A stretch of DNA of 64,000 nt from CAXMRP01 sp965216515 (GTDB taxonomy: Bacteria > Pseudomonadota > Alphaproteobacteria > Rhizobiales > Afifellaceae), in contig OZ244173.1 of NCBI GenBank assembly GCA_965216515.1, positions 2,542,001-2,606,000 of the forward strand, in the 5' to 3' direction. Positions 17,793 through 26,832 of the stretch are shown one piece after another. Below the pieces are notes generated by a model, which ran no database searches, was not told the DNA's origin, and was given only the letters and a program-made list of their open reading frames with translations. A program made the position numbers and the translations under genes. How positions within the stretch are numbered: position 1 is the first letter of the stretch; each line of letters opens with the position of its first letter.

Positions 17793-18497
17793 ATGAGTGG
17801 TTTGTTCGACATATATTCGATCATCTTTCTGGTGATCGCGGTTGTAATTTTCATGCGCCTGGGAAACGTTCTCGGCCGTCGCACCGGCAACGAGCCGACT
17901 CCGTTTGAGCGGCGAATCGAAAAATCGCCCGCCGGTGCCGGGAACGACAACGTTGTCTCCCTGCCCAAGCGCGAAGCCGGGTCGGCGGCTGGCACCGGCC
18001 CGTCCGTCACGCCGGAGATCCTTGCCAAATATGCCGAGCAGGGCAGCCCGGCCCATGACGGTCTCCTCGCCATCGCCGGTGCCTCGTCCGATTTCGATCC
18101 GGAGCATTTCCTGACCGGCGCCAGGATGGCCTATGAAATGATCGTCACAGCCTTTGCCGATGGCGACCGCGACACGTTGAAGAACCTTCTCGATCCCGAT
18201 GTCTTCGACGGCTTCGTCTCCGCCATCGCCGATCGCGAATCCCGCGGCGAGCATGTGGAATCGACCTTTGTCGGCATTGAAAGCGCGAATATTACGGGCG
18301 CCGGGCTGGAAGGCCGTGTCGCCCGCGTCTCGGTGCGCTTTGTCAGCGAACTGATCTCCGCCACCAAAAACACCGACGGCGCCGTCATCGATGGCGATCC
18401 CACCGCGGTGCAGACCGTGCGCGACGTTTGGACCTTTGCTCGCGACCTGAAGGCGCGCGATCCGAACTGGAAACTGGTGGCGACCGAATCGGTCTAG
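17793..18497 (+). CDS. Tim44/TimA-like inner-membrane protein
   Basis: 234 residues from the ATG at 17793. One N-terminal transmembrane helix (IYSIIFLVIAVVIFMRL) is followed by a basic linker and a C-terminal Tim44-like domain (FLTGARMAYEMIVTAFADGDRDTLKNLLDPDVFDGF). The domain is related to the matrix-side peripheral subunit of the mitochondrial import motor. In Caulobacter a homologue (TimA) associates with membranes; its bacterial role is unsettled. It lies between divergent fxsA and mltA, the standard rhizobial context. Confidence 0.88.
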   Translation: MSGLFDIYSIIFLVIAVVIFMRLGNVLGRRTGNEPTPFERRIEKSPAGAGNDNVVSLPKREAGSAAGTGPSVTPEILAKYAEQGSPAHDGLLAIAGASSDFDPEHFLTGARMAYEMIVTAFADGDRDTLKNLLDPDVFDGFVSAIADRESRGEHVESTFVGIESANITGAGLEGRVARVSVRFVSELISATKNTDGAVIDGDPTAVQTVRDVWTFARDLKARDPNWKLVATESV

Positions 18498-18541
18498 GCC
18501 GGCCCCGCCGGTCATTGCTTTCAAGCTAGGCGGGCAAGCCC

Positions 18542-19801
18542 ATGGCCCCCGATGATCGCCGCAACACGACGGCCAGTTCCGATCCAGGTCCGGCTTCTCC
18601 CGCCTCCCGAGGAACAGACACCTTGCGTGCCGTGTCATTTTCGGCCCTCCGCGGCTGGGCGCAAGATGATCATTGTGCCGCTTTTGCCGCCTTTCTGAAG
18701 AGCGCGGAACATATTGGCGCCGCGCCCCGAAATGCCGCCGGTGCCGGCCAGCCCGGCAATGCGCCGAAAACCCGCGCCCACGGGATCAGCGGTTCCGGCC
18801 TTTGTGCCGTCGCCCGCAGCGCCCTGGCCGCGAAAGGCCAGGGGCTTGCGTCCGATCCCGGCCGGGCGCGCGCGTTTTTTGAGCGCTGGTTCCGTCCCAT
18901 GCGTATCGTCGCTGACGGATTTTTCACCGCCTATTTCGAGCCGGAGGCACCGGCCAGCCGGACGCCGACCTCGGCGTTTCCCGTTCCCCTTTACCGCCGG
19001 CCCGCCGATCTGGTCGACGTCGGTGACCACAACCGCCCCGCCGGCTGGGATCCGGACATCCGGTTCGCTGCAAAGTCGGCCAACGGCCTTGAACCCTACG
19101 CCGACCGCGCCGCGATCGAAGGCGGCGCGCTTGAAGGTCGCGGGCTGGAACTCGCCTATGTCGCCGATCCGGTGACCGCCTTTTTTATCCACGTTCAGGG
19201 GTCGGCCCGCCTGCGCTTCTCCGACGGCACCACCCTGCGGATCGCCTATGCGGGCAAATCCGGGCATCCCTACACCTCGATCGGCAAGCGGGCGGTCGCC
19301 TGCGGCTATCTCCATCCCGACCGATGCGGCAAGACGGAGCTGCAGGCCTGGCTTGCCGCCAATCCCGGACCCGGCCGCGACCTGATGCACGAAAACCGGT
19401 CGTTCATCTTTTTTCGCCCGGTCAACGGGCTTTCGGAATCCGACGGTCCCGTGGGCGCCGGCGCCGTCAGCCTCACACCCGGCCGCAGCCTGGCGGTCGA
19501 CCGGCGGTGGACGACGTTTCACACCCCCGTCTGGATCGATGCGGCCGGAGTTCCGGATCCCGATGACCGGCCGCGTGAGACCCGCAACGATGCGCCGGTC
19601 GGTGTGCCCGACGACATTCAAGGCGCTTCGCGCGGCGGCCGCTTCGCCCGGCTGATGGTCGCCCAGGACACCGGCTCGGCCATCGTCGGCCCGGCCCGCG
19701 GCGATCTTTTCTTCGGCGCCGGCGAGCGGGCAGGTGATCTTGCCGGTACGGTCCGCGCCCCCGGCGAAATGACGTTGCTCGTCCCGGTTCCGGAAGGATG
19801 A
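18542..19801 (+). CDS. mltA: Membrane-bound lytic murein transglycosylase A
   Basis: 419 residues. The MltA domain includes GFFTAYFEPE-like text (ADGFFTAYFEPE), FFIHVQGSARLRF and YAGKSGHPYTSIGK. The C-terminal 3D domain has PARGDLFFGAGERA, which contains the conserved Asp-rich signature. It cleaves glycan strands of peptidoglycan to 1,6-anhydro products. No convincing lipobox or signal peptide is seen at the annotated start, which is common for rhizobial MltA. It ends 4 bases before smr. Confidence 0.92.
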   Translation: MAPDDRRNTTASSDPGPASPASRGTDTLRAVSFSALRGWAQDDHCAAFAAFLKSAEHIGAAPRNAAGAGQPGNAPKTRAHGISGSGLCAVARSALAAKGQGLASDPGRARAFFERWFRPMRIVADGFFTAYFEPEAPASRTPTSAFPVPLYRRPADLVDVGDHNRPAGWDPDIRFAAKSANGLEPYADRAAIEGGALEGRGLELAYVADPVTAFFIHVQGSARLRFSDGTTLRIAYAGKSGHPYTSIGKRAVACGYLHPDRCGKTELQAWLAANPGPGRDLMHENRSFIFFRPVNGLSESDGPVGAGAVSLTPGRSLAVDRRWTTFHTPVWIDAAGVPDPDDRPRETRNDAPVGVPDDIQGASRGGRFARLMVAQDTGSAIVGPARGDLFFGAGERAGDLAGTVRAPGEMTLLVPVPEG

Positions 19802-19805
19802 AGCG

Positions 19806-20375
19806 ATGGCCCGCCGCAAGCTGACGCCGGAGGAGCTGGCCCTGTGGCGCAAGGTCCAGGAGACGGTGACCCCGCTCGCCGCGCCGATCCGCAAGGCGGC
19901 GACACCGGTTCCGTCCCGTCCCGGACCGAAAAAACCGGATTCGGCAGGGCCCGGTTTGGCCGCTTCTGGATCGTCCGGGCCCGGACAATTCCGGACCGCA
20001 AGCCAGCCGCAACCAAAGCGCGCGCCATCGGCCGGGTCGCCCCTGGAACCCAGGCTGCGCCGCCGGCTTGCCCGCGGATCGCGCCAGGTCGATGCCCGTA
20101 TCGACCTCCATGGCATGCGCCAGGCCGAAGCCCGCGCGGCGCTTGAACGGTTTCTGCGCGATGCCCGGGGCCGCGACGCCCGGCTGGTGCTGGTGATCAC
20201 CGGCAAGGGGCGAAGCGGCGAGGCGGGTGGCGGCGTGTTGCGCGGCGCGCTGCCGCGTTGGCTTGCCTTGCCGGAATTTCACGGGCTGGTGGTGGGATTT
20301 GAAGAGGCCAGCCGCCGTCATGGCGGCGCCGGTGCCTTCTATGTCAGGTTGCGGCGATCGCGCGGCGCGGCGTGA
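19806..20375 (+). CDS. Smr-domain protein
   Basis: 189 residues. The first ~85 are a low-complexity Pro/Ala/Gly linker after the conserved opening KLTPEELALWRKVQETVTPL. The C-terminal Smr domain has IDLHGMRQAEA, LVLVITGKGR and the LRGALPRWL segment. Stand-alone Smr proteins are DNA- or RNA-directed nickase/endonuclease-like; the exact role of this rhizobial type is unknown. The last 37 bases overlap tail-to-tail with the olsB-like gene on the other strand. Confidence 0.9.
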   Translation: MARRKLTPEELALWRKVQETVTPLAAPIRKAATPVPSRPGPKKPDSAGPGLAASGSSGPGQFRTASQPQPKRAPSAGSPLEPRLRRRLARGSRQVDARIDLHGMRQAEARAALERFLRDARGRDARLVLVITGKGRSGEAGGGVLRGALPRWLALPEFHGLVVGFEEASRRHGGAGAFYVRLRRSRGAA

Positions 20376-21343
20376 CGGCTGGCATCGGCGCCGTAGTAGG
20401 TGACGTAGCGCGGATTGATCGCGCTGACCGGCAGCACCATCATCACGTCGGTGGTATTGAACTGGTCGTCGACCACCGCACCGTCGCCGACATAGGCGCC
20501 GAGCCGCAGATACCCCTTGATCAGCGGCGGCAGGGCGCGCAGCGCCGCGCGCTGGTCGATCTTGTCGGCGGCCACCCGGTTCATGTCGACATATCGGTGA
20601 TCCAGCGCCCGCACGTTCCAGCCGTCCGGTGCGCCGTGGAAATGGTGAAGATAACTGAGCGCCATGGCGAGCCTGTCCGGGTCGGTACCCTCCAGGCTTG
20701 CACAACCGAACATTGCGTCGATCCGGTGCATCAGCACATAGGACCAGTTGCCGTGCCACAAAAGTTCGACCGTCCGCTTGTTGCGGTAGGGCGCCAGCAC
20801 GCAGGACCGGCCCAGTTCCAGGAAGTTGATGTCGCGATGGCCCTCGATCAGCGGTGCGATGTCATATTCATCGGCGCTGTAGAATCCCCCGTTCGGTTCC
20901 GCCACGTCCTGGCGCAACAGCCGGTAGGTGCCGACGATCTTCGGTTTCTGGCCGGTCAGCGTGCGCCGTCGGCTGCCATGGTCGAACACCAGCAGATGGT
21001 CGCAGATGGCGTCGAAGGAATCGATGTCGCGGCGCTTGTGCTGCGCCCGCGCATCCGCAATTGCCGCCAGTTCCTCGTAGAAAACCTGGTACCGCAGCGC
21101 CTGGGCGCGACGCACTTCCGAACGGCTGCGCGCCAGACGCACCTCAAGGTCGCCGATTCGGCCCAGCGTGCCGATCGTCCGGTGGGCGCCGTGAAACCTT
21201 CTTCCGCCGGGAAACGTTCGCTGGCCGGGAAATCGCCGGGCCCGGCCCGCCGGCAATGCCTGCCGGCCAAGCAGAAAGCTTGGCGAGAAGCGGCGCGCCA
21301 GTTTGCGGGGAGAAAATCGTTGCCGGCCTTGCATGGGTTCCAA
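20339..21343 (-). CDS. olsB: GNAT-type N-acyltransferase, OlsB-like (ornithine lipid synthesis)
   Basis: 334 residues. After a ~60-residue Arg-rich N-terminus, the chain reads LEVRLARSRSEVRRAQALRYQVFYEE and continues through IVGTYRLLR, ELGRSCVLAPYRNK and HRYVDMNRVAA, the pattern of OlsB and related hemolysin-like N-acyltransferases. OlsB transfers a 3-hydroxyacyl group from ACP to ornithine, the first step of ornithine lipid synthesis in rhizobia. No olsA is nearby, so the exact substrate is inferred. A TATAAT box lies 37 bases upstream. Confidence 0.75.
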   Translation of the reverse strand: MEPMQGRQRFSPRKLARRFSPSFLLGRQALPAGRARRFPGQRTFPGGRRFHGAHRTIGTLGRIGDLEVRLARSRSEVRRAQALRYQVFYEELAAIADARAQHKRRDIDSFDAICDHLLVFDHGSRRRTLTGQKPKIVGTYRLLRQDVAEPNGGFYSADEYDIAPLIEGHRDINFLELGRSCVLAPYRNKRTVELLWHGNWSYVLMHRIDAMFGCASLEGTDPDRLAMALSYLHHFHGAPDGWNVRALDHRYVDMNRVAADKIDQRAALRALPPLIKGYLRLGAYVGDGAVVDDQFNTTDVMMVLPVSAINPRYVTYYGADASRHAAPRDRRNLT

Positions 21344-21661
21344 TCGGATCGCCGAGAAAATTCAACGGCCAGAAACCGGATTATACAGTGATTTGCGATC
21401 CGGAGGAACCGCCGTCTTCGGCGCGGCGCCGGAAACGCGCGATCTGTGGAAAGCCGACAGGCAGGCAGGACGCGGTCGAAATGCCCGCGCCCCTTTGCGG
21501 CGCGGCGATCGTGACATCCCGATTGCGGGACCGGCCGCCGCGCGTTCCGTCGGCCGGCCGGTTCATTGCCGCCGGCGCCTTGAGTTCGCCGGTTGGCCAT
21601 GACCGCCGGGCACGCCGTGCCCGTGCGACCGGGAATTCGTCCAGGATCCGCCCGGGCGGCC
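21344..21661. other. Intergenic region between olsB-like gene and comM
   Basis: 318 bases upstream of the olsB-like gene and downstream of comM, both read leftward. Apart from the -10-like box at 21380-21385, nothing was recognised. Short open frames here show no family resemblance. Confidence 0.5.
21380..21385 (-). promoter_or_regulatory. Probable -10 promoter element for the olsB-like gene
   Basis: Read on the minus strand, this is a perfect TATAAT, 37 bases before the ATG at 21343. The matching -35 region is weak (TTCCTC at the right spacing), so the promoter may need an activator or use an extended context. Confidence 0.4.
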
Positions 21662-23194
21662 CTAGGCGGCAAGCGACAGTTGCGGCCCGGCGGCCCGGCT
21701 GGCCAGCGCTTCGGCGATGTGCAGCCGCCGCACCCCGTCCGATCCGTCAAGATCGGCAAGTGTCCGCGCCACCTTCAGCACCCGGTGATAACCCCGCGCC
21801 GACAGCGCCAGCGATTCCGCCGCTTCGCGCAGGAGCGACTGGCCGGACGCATCCGGTGCGGCTTCCGCCTCGATCATCGCCGCCGGCGCGTGGGCGTTGC
21901 AGGTGATACCTTCGCCGGCCAGGTCCCGATACCGCGCCGCCTGGATGGCCCGCGCCCGCGCCACCCGTTCGGCGACCCCGGCGCTCGGTTCCGCCGCTGC
22001 CGGCTGGATCAGGTCCGCCGCGGTCACCGCCGGCACCGCAATGCGAATATCGATACGGTCCAAAAGCGGCCCGGAGATCCGCGCCTGATAGTCGGCCGCA
22101 CAGCGCGCGCCGCGCCGGCACGTATGGCCCGGTTCGCCCGCCATGCCGCAGCGGCACGGATTCATCGCCGCCACCAGCTGGATGCGCGAGGGATAGCACA
22201 CCCGGTGATTGGCCCGGGCGATAACCGTCTGGCCGCTCTCCAGCGGTTGCCGCAGCGAATCCAGCACATTCGGCGCGAATTCCGGAAATTCGTCGAGGAA
22301 CAGCACACCATTGTGCGCCAGCGAGACCTCGCCCGGTAACGCCCGCGTGCCGCCGCCGACCATCGCCGCCATCGATGCCGAATGATGCGGCGCACGAAAT
22401 GGCCGCCGGTCCGACAGCCGCCCGCCGCCGAGCATGCCGGCGATCGAGGCGATCATCGACACGTCCAGGAGTTCGCGTGGCGCCAACGGCGGCAGGATCG
22501 AAGGCAATCGGCTCGCCAGCATCGACTTGCCGGCGCCCGGTGGTCCGACCATCAGCATGTTGTGGCCGCCGGCCGCGGCGATCTCCAGCGCCCGGCGGGC
22601 GCTTTCCTGGCCGCGGATATCGGAAAGGTCCGGCTGTCCGGCCGCCGCCGGTTTGAGCGCGGGTTTCGGTGCTGAAAGCACCTGTGTGCCGCGGAAATGG
22701 TTGGCGAGCGCGACCAGGCTCTCCGGCGCCAGAATGGTCATGTCGCCGCCGGCCCAGGCCGCCTCCGCCCCGCACTTCGCCGGGCAGATCAGCCCCTTGT
22801 CCAGGGCGTTGGCGCCGATCGCCGCCGGCAGCACGCCGGCCACGGCGGCAATCCGGCCATCCAGGCCCAGTTCGCCAAGCACGACATGGCCGGCCACGGC
22901 GTCGACCGGAATGGCGCCCACCGCCACCATGACCCCCAGCGCGATCGGCAGATCGTAATGGCTGCCCTCCTTGGGCAGGTCGGCGGGCGCCAGGTTGACC
23001 GTGATCCGCTTCGCCGGCAGCGACAAACCCGAAGCGTGAAGCGCCGCATGCACCCGCTCTCGGCTTTCCGCCACCGCCTTGTCCGGCAGGCCGACGATCT
23101 GGAAGGAGACCTTGCCCGGCGCGATCAGCACCTGCACGTCGACCGGCACGGCCTCGATGCCCTGGAATGCAACGGTGGTGATGCGCGCGACCAT
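21662..23194 (-). CDS. comM: YifB/ComM family Mg-chelatase-like AAA+ ATPase
   Basis: 510 residues, full length. The N-terminal Lon-protease-like fold begins ITTVAFQGIEAVPVDVQV. The AAA+ core has Walker A GPPGAGKS and Walker B GVLFLDEFPEF, then the MNPCRCG motif and Arg finger region ISGPLLDRIDI. ComM homologues act as hexameric branch-migration helicases that help integrate transformed DNA. The family is also present in species not known to be competent. In many rhizobia it lies next to gshB; here three genes intervene. Confidence 0.94.
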   Translation of the reverse strand: MVARITTVAFQGIEAVPVDVQVLIAPGKVSFQIVGLPDKAVAESRERVHAALHASGLSLPAKRITVNLAPADLPKEGSHYDLPIALGVMVAVGAIPVDAVAGHVVLGELGLDGRIAAVAGVLPAAIGANALDKGLICPAKCGAEAAWAGGDMTILAPESLVALANHFRGTQVLSAPKPALKPAAAGQPDLSDIRGQESARRALEIAAAGGHNMLMVGPPGAGKSMLASRLPSILPPLAPRELLDVSMIASIAGMLGGGRLSDRRPFRAPHHSASMAAMVGGGTRALPGEVSLAHNGVLFLDEFPEFAPNVLDSLRQPLESGQTVIARANHRVCYPSRIQLVAAMNPCRCGMAGEPGHTCRRGARCAADYQARISGPLLDRIDIRIAVPAVTAADLIQPAAAEPSAGVAERVARARAIQAARYRDLAGEGITCNAHAPAAMIEAEAAPDASGQSLLREAAESLALSARGYHRVLKVARTLADLDGSDGVRRLHIAEALASRAAGPQLSLAA

Positions 23195-23460
23195 CGGTCT
23201 CCCCCTGCGCTGCGGCAGGCACCGGCGAACCGGTGCGAATTGTGGTTCCGAAGCCGATTCAGCCGGCCGCCACCGGCCCCGACCCGATCCGGATCCTGGG
23301 CGTCAAGCCTAGCGCGGACGGGTGGCAGGGGCAAGAACAAAAATGGAACAAATTGCACCGCGGCGGGAATGCCCGGCGGGCGGCCCGGATGGAACATGTC
23401 GGCGCTTTGGCCAATGCGCCCGATTTGCCCGATGGGGCCGGGCGGGCGGCCCGGCATGCG

Positions 23461-24255
23461 CTAGCGGAAGGGCACAATGCCGCTGCGCTCCCCGCGCAGG
23501 GGGTCGAGCGCCAGCCGGCTGATCCACAGCCAGCGTTTCTTCACCGATACGATCTGGCGCTGTACGAACCGGCTTGTGCCCGCCGTGCGCTGTGAGCGGG
23601 TGATGCTGATGTCGCTGGGAAGCTTCCCGATTCCGCGAGCGAACCGGTTTGCCTGCATGAACATGGCCGGACAGGACTGGTACACAGGGCCGTGAGGCAT
23701 CCGGCCGCGCCGGTCCGCCTTGTAAAGAAAGACGTCGATGTCTGTCGTGATTTTTTTGCTGCGCGCCAGGAGCCGGCGGGCCATGTTGCGGTCGATCACA
23801 TAGGCCGCCGATCCCCACTGCAATCGCCGCATGAGATGAAACGAGCGGCCGAACGCTTCAAAGGCGATGTCAGGGTCCCAGCAGGTGCGCATGCCGAAAG
23901 TCTCCAGTCTCACGATGCCCGCCGGGATCGGCTCCGGTATCCAGCGGTCGCTGGCGAGAAACTGCGCCGCATCCTCGCCGAAAACCACGTCGTCCTCCAG
24001 GATGCAGGCGCGGTGATCGCCGCTGGCGATCAGATGTTCCCATGCCTTGCGATGGCTGAGAAAGCAGGCGACGGAGCCGGAATCCAGGGGCGTTCCCCCA
24101 TCGCCGCCGTTGACTGACCGGATGTCGGCGTCGCTCAGCGTGACCCGATCGATTGCGGAAATGCGTTCAAACGACAGGTTCCGCCGGCCGAGTTCCGCCG
24201 ACATATGCGAAAGTCGGTCGCTGGCCCGGTCGAGGTTTATGAGGAGAATGCGCAT
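23461..24255 (-). CDS. Glycosyltransferase family 25 protein (LPS-type)
   Basis: 264 residues. GT25 features: the opening ILLINLDRASDRLSHM, VACFLSHRKAWEHLI and the acidic CILEDDVVF motif. Members add galactose or related sugars in lipooligosaccharide or surface polysaccharide synthesis. No other LPS genes adjoin it, so acceptor and sugar are unknown. It probably inserted into the otherwise conserved comM-gshB block along with the antiporter and transglycosylase. Confidence 0.85.
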   Translation of the reverse strand: MRILLINLDRASDRLSHMSAELGRRNLSFERISAIDRVTLSDADIRSVNGGDGGTPLDSGSVACFLSHRKAWEHLIASGDHRACILEDDVVFGEDAAQFLASDRWIPEPIPAGIVRLETFGMRTCWDPDIAFEAFGRSFHLMRRLQWGSAAYVIDRNMARRLLARSKKITTDIDVFLYKADRRGRMPHGPVYQSCPAMFMQANRFARGIGKLPSDISITRSQRTAGTSRFVQRQIVSVKKRWLWISRLALDPLRGERSGIVPFR

Positions 24256-24340
24256 GGTGTGATCCGGATTCTGCGACAGGTGTCCGCGGCGTGTTGGTGT
24301 GTCGGCCCGGATTGGGGCATCCGTGGGGCCGGTATGGTCT

Positions 24341-25723
24341 TCAACGAACGCGTCCCCTCGGTTCTTCGTCGGGCGACGGTGTGTTGCCGCCGCGTTCTTC
24401 CGTCTCTCCGCCGGCTTCGCCCGCTGTGCCGTCGCCCGACGCGTCCGCCGGTCCGGCCCGTCCGGCCCGTCCGGATCTGGCGGCCCTTGCCCGGGCGGAC
24501 ACCCAACGCGCGCCGCCGACGATATGCCGGGGTGCCCGCAGGGCGTACTCGGTGATCACGACCAGCCAGCGCGCACCCGACAGTTGCCGGGAGGAGAAGA
24601 GCCACAGGGGGCTGGCGATCAGCGACAGGGCGATAACGGTCACCAGCAGCCGGTAGTCGGAATACGACAGAACGCCTGCCGACAGGCCTGTCGCGCCGAG
24701 AATGAACGAGAACTCGCCGATCTGCGGCAGCACGGTCGCCACCCGGATGGAGCGCACCCATGGCTGTCCCAGGCCGTGGATGATCACCAGGTTACCGACC
24801 GTCTTGAGGATCAACACCAGGACGACCAGCGGAACCAGAACCAGCGCATTGTCAATGAGGAACCGGATGTCGATCAGCAATCCGATCGACAGGAAGAAGA
24901 CCATCAGCAGGATGTCCCGCACCGGCAGGGTTGCGGCGATGAACTGCGGCCGCTGCTGGGAGTTGCCGATCAGCAGCCCGGCGACGAAGGCCCCGAACGC
25001 CACCGAGACGCCGAGAAACCCGGAGATCGTCGAGAACAGGAAGCACAGGGTCAGCGCCGCCAGTGCTGTCACCCCCGTTCCCTCTCCCAGCCCGCCGTCG
25101 AACGGCAGGCTGATCCGCTTGCGCCGGCTCATGAAGATGACGAACCAGATAAGAAAGCCCACAGCCGCAGTCAGCTTGACGAGTGTCCAGGGATCGATGG
25201 TGTTGTCGCCGCCCAGCGATCCGATGATGACCAGCATCGGGATAACCGCCAGGTCCTGTGCAATCAGGACGCCGACGGCGAGGCGGCCCACCGAGCCGCG
25301 CAGTTCGCCCACTTCCTCCAGCAGATTGATGCCGACGGCGGTGCTGCTGATGGCGAAGGCGAAGCCGAGCGCCAGGCTCAGCCCCGCCGACCAGCCGAAG
25401 ATCAGCCCGAGCCCGAACGTGATCGCCAGACCGAAGGCGACCTGCAGGGCGACGATGCCCAGGGTGAGGCGGTAGACCCTCCTGAATCCGCGCAGCGAAA
25501 GCTCCATGCCGACGACGAACATCAGCAGGATCGCGCCCAATTCGGCCAGGAACTGGATCGCCTCCTGGTTCGACAGCAGACCCAGCGCCGACGGGCCCAG
25601 AAGGATGCCGGCGACAATGTAGCCGACGAGCGGCGGCTGGCGCAGTTTCTGCATCACAAGCCCGCAGCCGAGTGCGGCCAGGAAGACCGTCGTCAGTTCG
25701 ACAAGTTGGACCTGATGTTCCAC
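24341..25723 (-). CDS. CPA2-family cation:proton antiporter (Kef-type, no RCK domain)
   Basis: 460 residues with 12-13 predicted membrane helices. Typical Kef/CPA2 motifs are PPLVGYIVAGILLGPSALGLL, FLAELGAILLMFVVGMELSL, and the FAISSTAVGINLLEE and GVLIAQDLAVIPMLVI pair. Such proteins exchange K+ or Na+ for protons. Unlike KefB/KefC, there is no TrkA-N/RCK domain. The chain ends in a ~75-residue disordered Arg/Gly/Glu-rich tail. gshB lies two genes away; Kef channels are glutathione-gated in E. coli, but the gating domain is absent here, so no such link is claimed. Confidence 0.88.
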   Translation of the reverse strand: MEHQVQLVELTTVFLAALGCGLVMQKLRQPPLVGYIVAGILLGPSALGLLSNQEAIQFLAELGAILLMFVVGMELSLRGFRRVYRLTLGIVALQVAFGLAITFGLGLIFGWSAGLSLALGFAFAISSTAVGINLLEEVGELRGSVGRLAVGVLIAQDLAVIPMLVIIGSLGGDNTIDPWTLVKLTAAVGFLIWFVIFMSRRKRISLPFDGGLGEGTGVTALAALTLCFLFSTISGFLGVSVAFGAFVAGLLIGNSQQRPQFIAATLPVRDILLMVFFLSIGLLIDIRFLIDNALVLVPLVVLVLILKTVGNLVIIHGLGQPWVRSIRVATVLPQIGEFSFILGATGLSAGVLSYSDYRLLVTVIALSLIASPLWLFSSRQLSGARWLVVITEYALRAPRHIVGGARWVSARARAARSGRAGRAGPADASGDGTAGEAGGETEERGGNTPSPDEEPRGRVR

Positions 25724-25843
25724 ACCCGCTCCCGTTTGGACCCGCCTGCCGGCGCCGGATACAATGCCGGGATGTCCGCCCGCCCGCCGGCTGCGTCGTC
25801 CGATCGCGGCCCTCGGGTTGCACGGTCATCCGGCCGTCGGCCG

Positions 25844-26704
25844 CTAGCCGTCGATCGCCTTGCCAATGATGGCGATCGCCTTCTGGTAGACGCTGGCGGC
25901 ATTCCATGCTTTCAGCGCCCGAAAATTTCGGTCCCCCGGTTGAAAACCGGCGCCGCGCCGCCAGCCATGGCTGCGCAGGAAATTGGCCGTGGAGGCCAGG
26001 GCGTCAGCCTTGGTGCGCAGATCCAGCCGGCCGTTGCCATCTCCGTCGCGGCCAAATTTCAGGACATTGCCCGGCAGAAACTGGGTTTGGCCCACCTCGC
26101 CGTGCTTGGCGCCGACGGTCTTGCCCGACAGCACCCCGTGATCGACTAGTTGCAGCGCGGCGTAGAGATGGCCGGTGAAGAACGCTGGCCGGCGGCAGTC
26201 GTAGGCGAGGGTCGCGGTTGCCGACAACAGATTGGAATCGCCCATGAAACGCCCGAACGCCGTTTCCATGCCCCAGATCGCGATCAGCGGCCCGGCCGGC
26301 ACGCCGTATTGCCGTTCCAGGCTGGCAAACAGGCCGGCGTTGGATTTCTTCAGCTTCCGGCCCTGGGCGATGATCGTCTTGGCGCCGCGCACCCGCATGA
26401 ATTTCTCGAGTGAATATTTAAAGCTCTTCTGGCCTCGGTCGGCACGGATTGTGGCGTTGGCATAGCGCGTGCCGGCGAGCGCCGACAGCCCCCGCTTCCC
26501 GATTCCCCGCCGTTTGGCCTCAACGGCGAATTCGCGCTTCCATGTATCGAATCCGGAGGCGTTGTTGCCGCATCGCGCCGCCGCCTCGCCGGCCGGCAGG
26601 ACGAGGAAGACCGCCAGGCAGACCGTGGCGAGTCGCGGATGGGGGCGGAGAAGGGCCGCAGCCGGGAATCTGCAGCGGGACAGGACGGGATGGGCTTTGC
26701 GCAT
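25844..26704 (-). CDS. Lytic murein transglycosylase, MltB type
   Basis: 286 residues from the ATG at 26704. The reading frame continues far upstream out of phase with gshB and is ignored there. A signal peptide (ATVCLAVFLVLPAGEAAA) precedes a short mature N-terminus. The SLT domain has the catalytic Glu in IWGMETAFGRFMG and the peptidoglycan-binding GEVGQTQFLPGNVLKF, plus DGDGNGRLDL. It cuts peptidoglycan between MurNAc and GlcNAc. It follows gshB by 128 bases. Confidence 0.9.
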   Translation of the reverse strand: MRKAHPVLSRCRFPAAALLRPHPRLATVCLAVFLVLPAGEAAARCGNNASGFDTWKREFAVEAKRRGIGKRGLSALAGTRYANATIRADRGQKSFKYSLEKFMRVRGAKTIIAQGRKLKKSNAGLFASLERQYGVPAGPLIAIWGMETAFGRFMGDSNLLSATATLAYDCRRPAFFTGHLYAALQLVDHGVLSGKTVGAKHGEVGQTQFLPGNVLKFGRDGDGNGRLDLRTKADALASTANFLRSHGWRRGAGFQPGDRNFRALKAWNAASVYQKAIAIIGKAIDG

Positions 26705-26832
26705 GGTGGGTTCCTGTTCGATTCGCCCTTCGGGCGTTTCGGCGGAGACTATTTCGGCCTCGGGCGTTCCGCAATCGGGCGTTTGCCGGCGCACAGCCTT
26801 TTGAAGCCGGCCCGATCGCCGAACCGGCCCGC

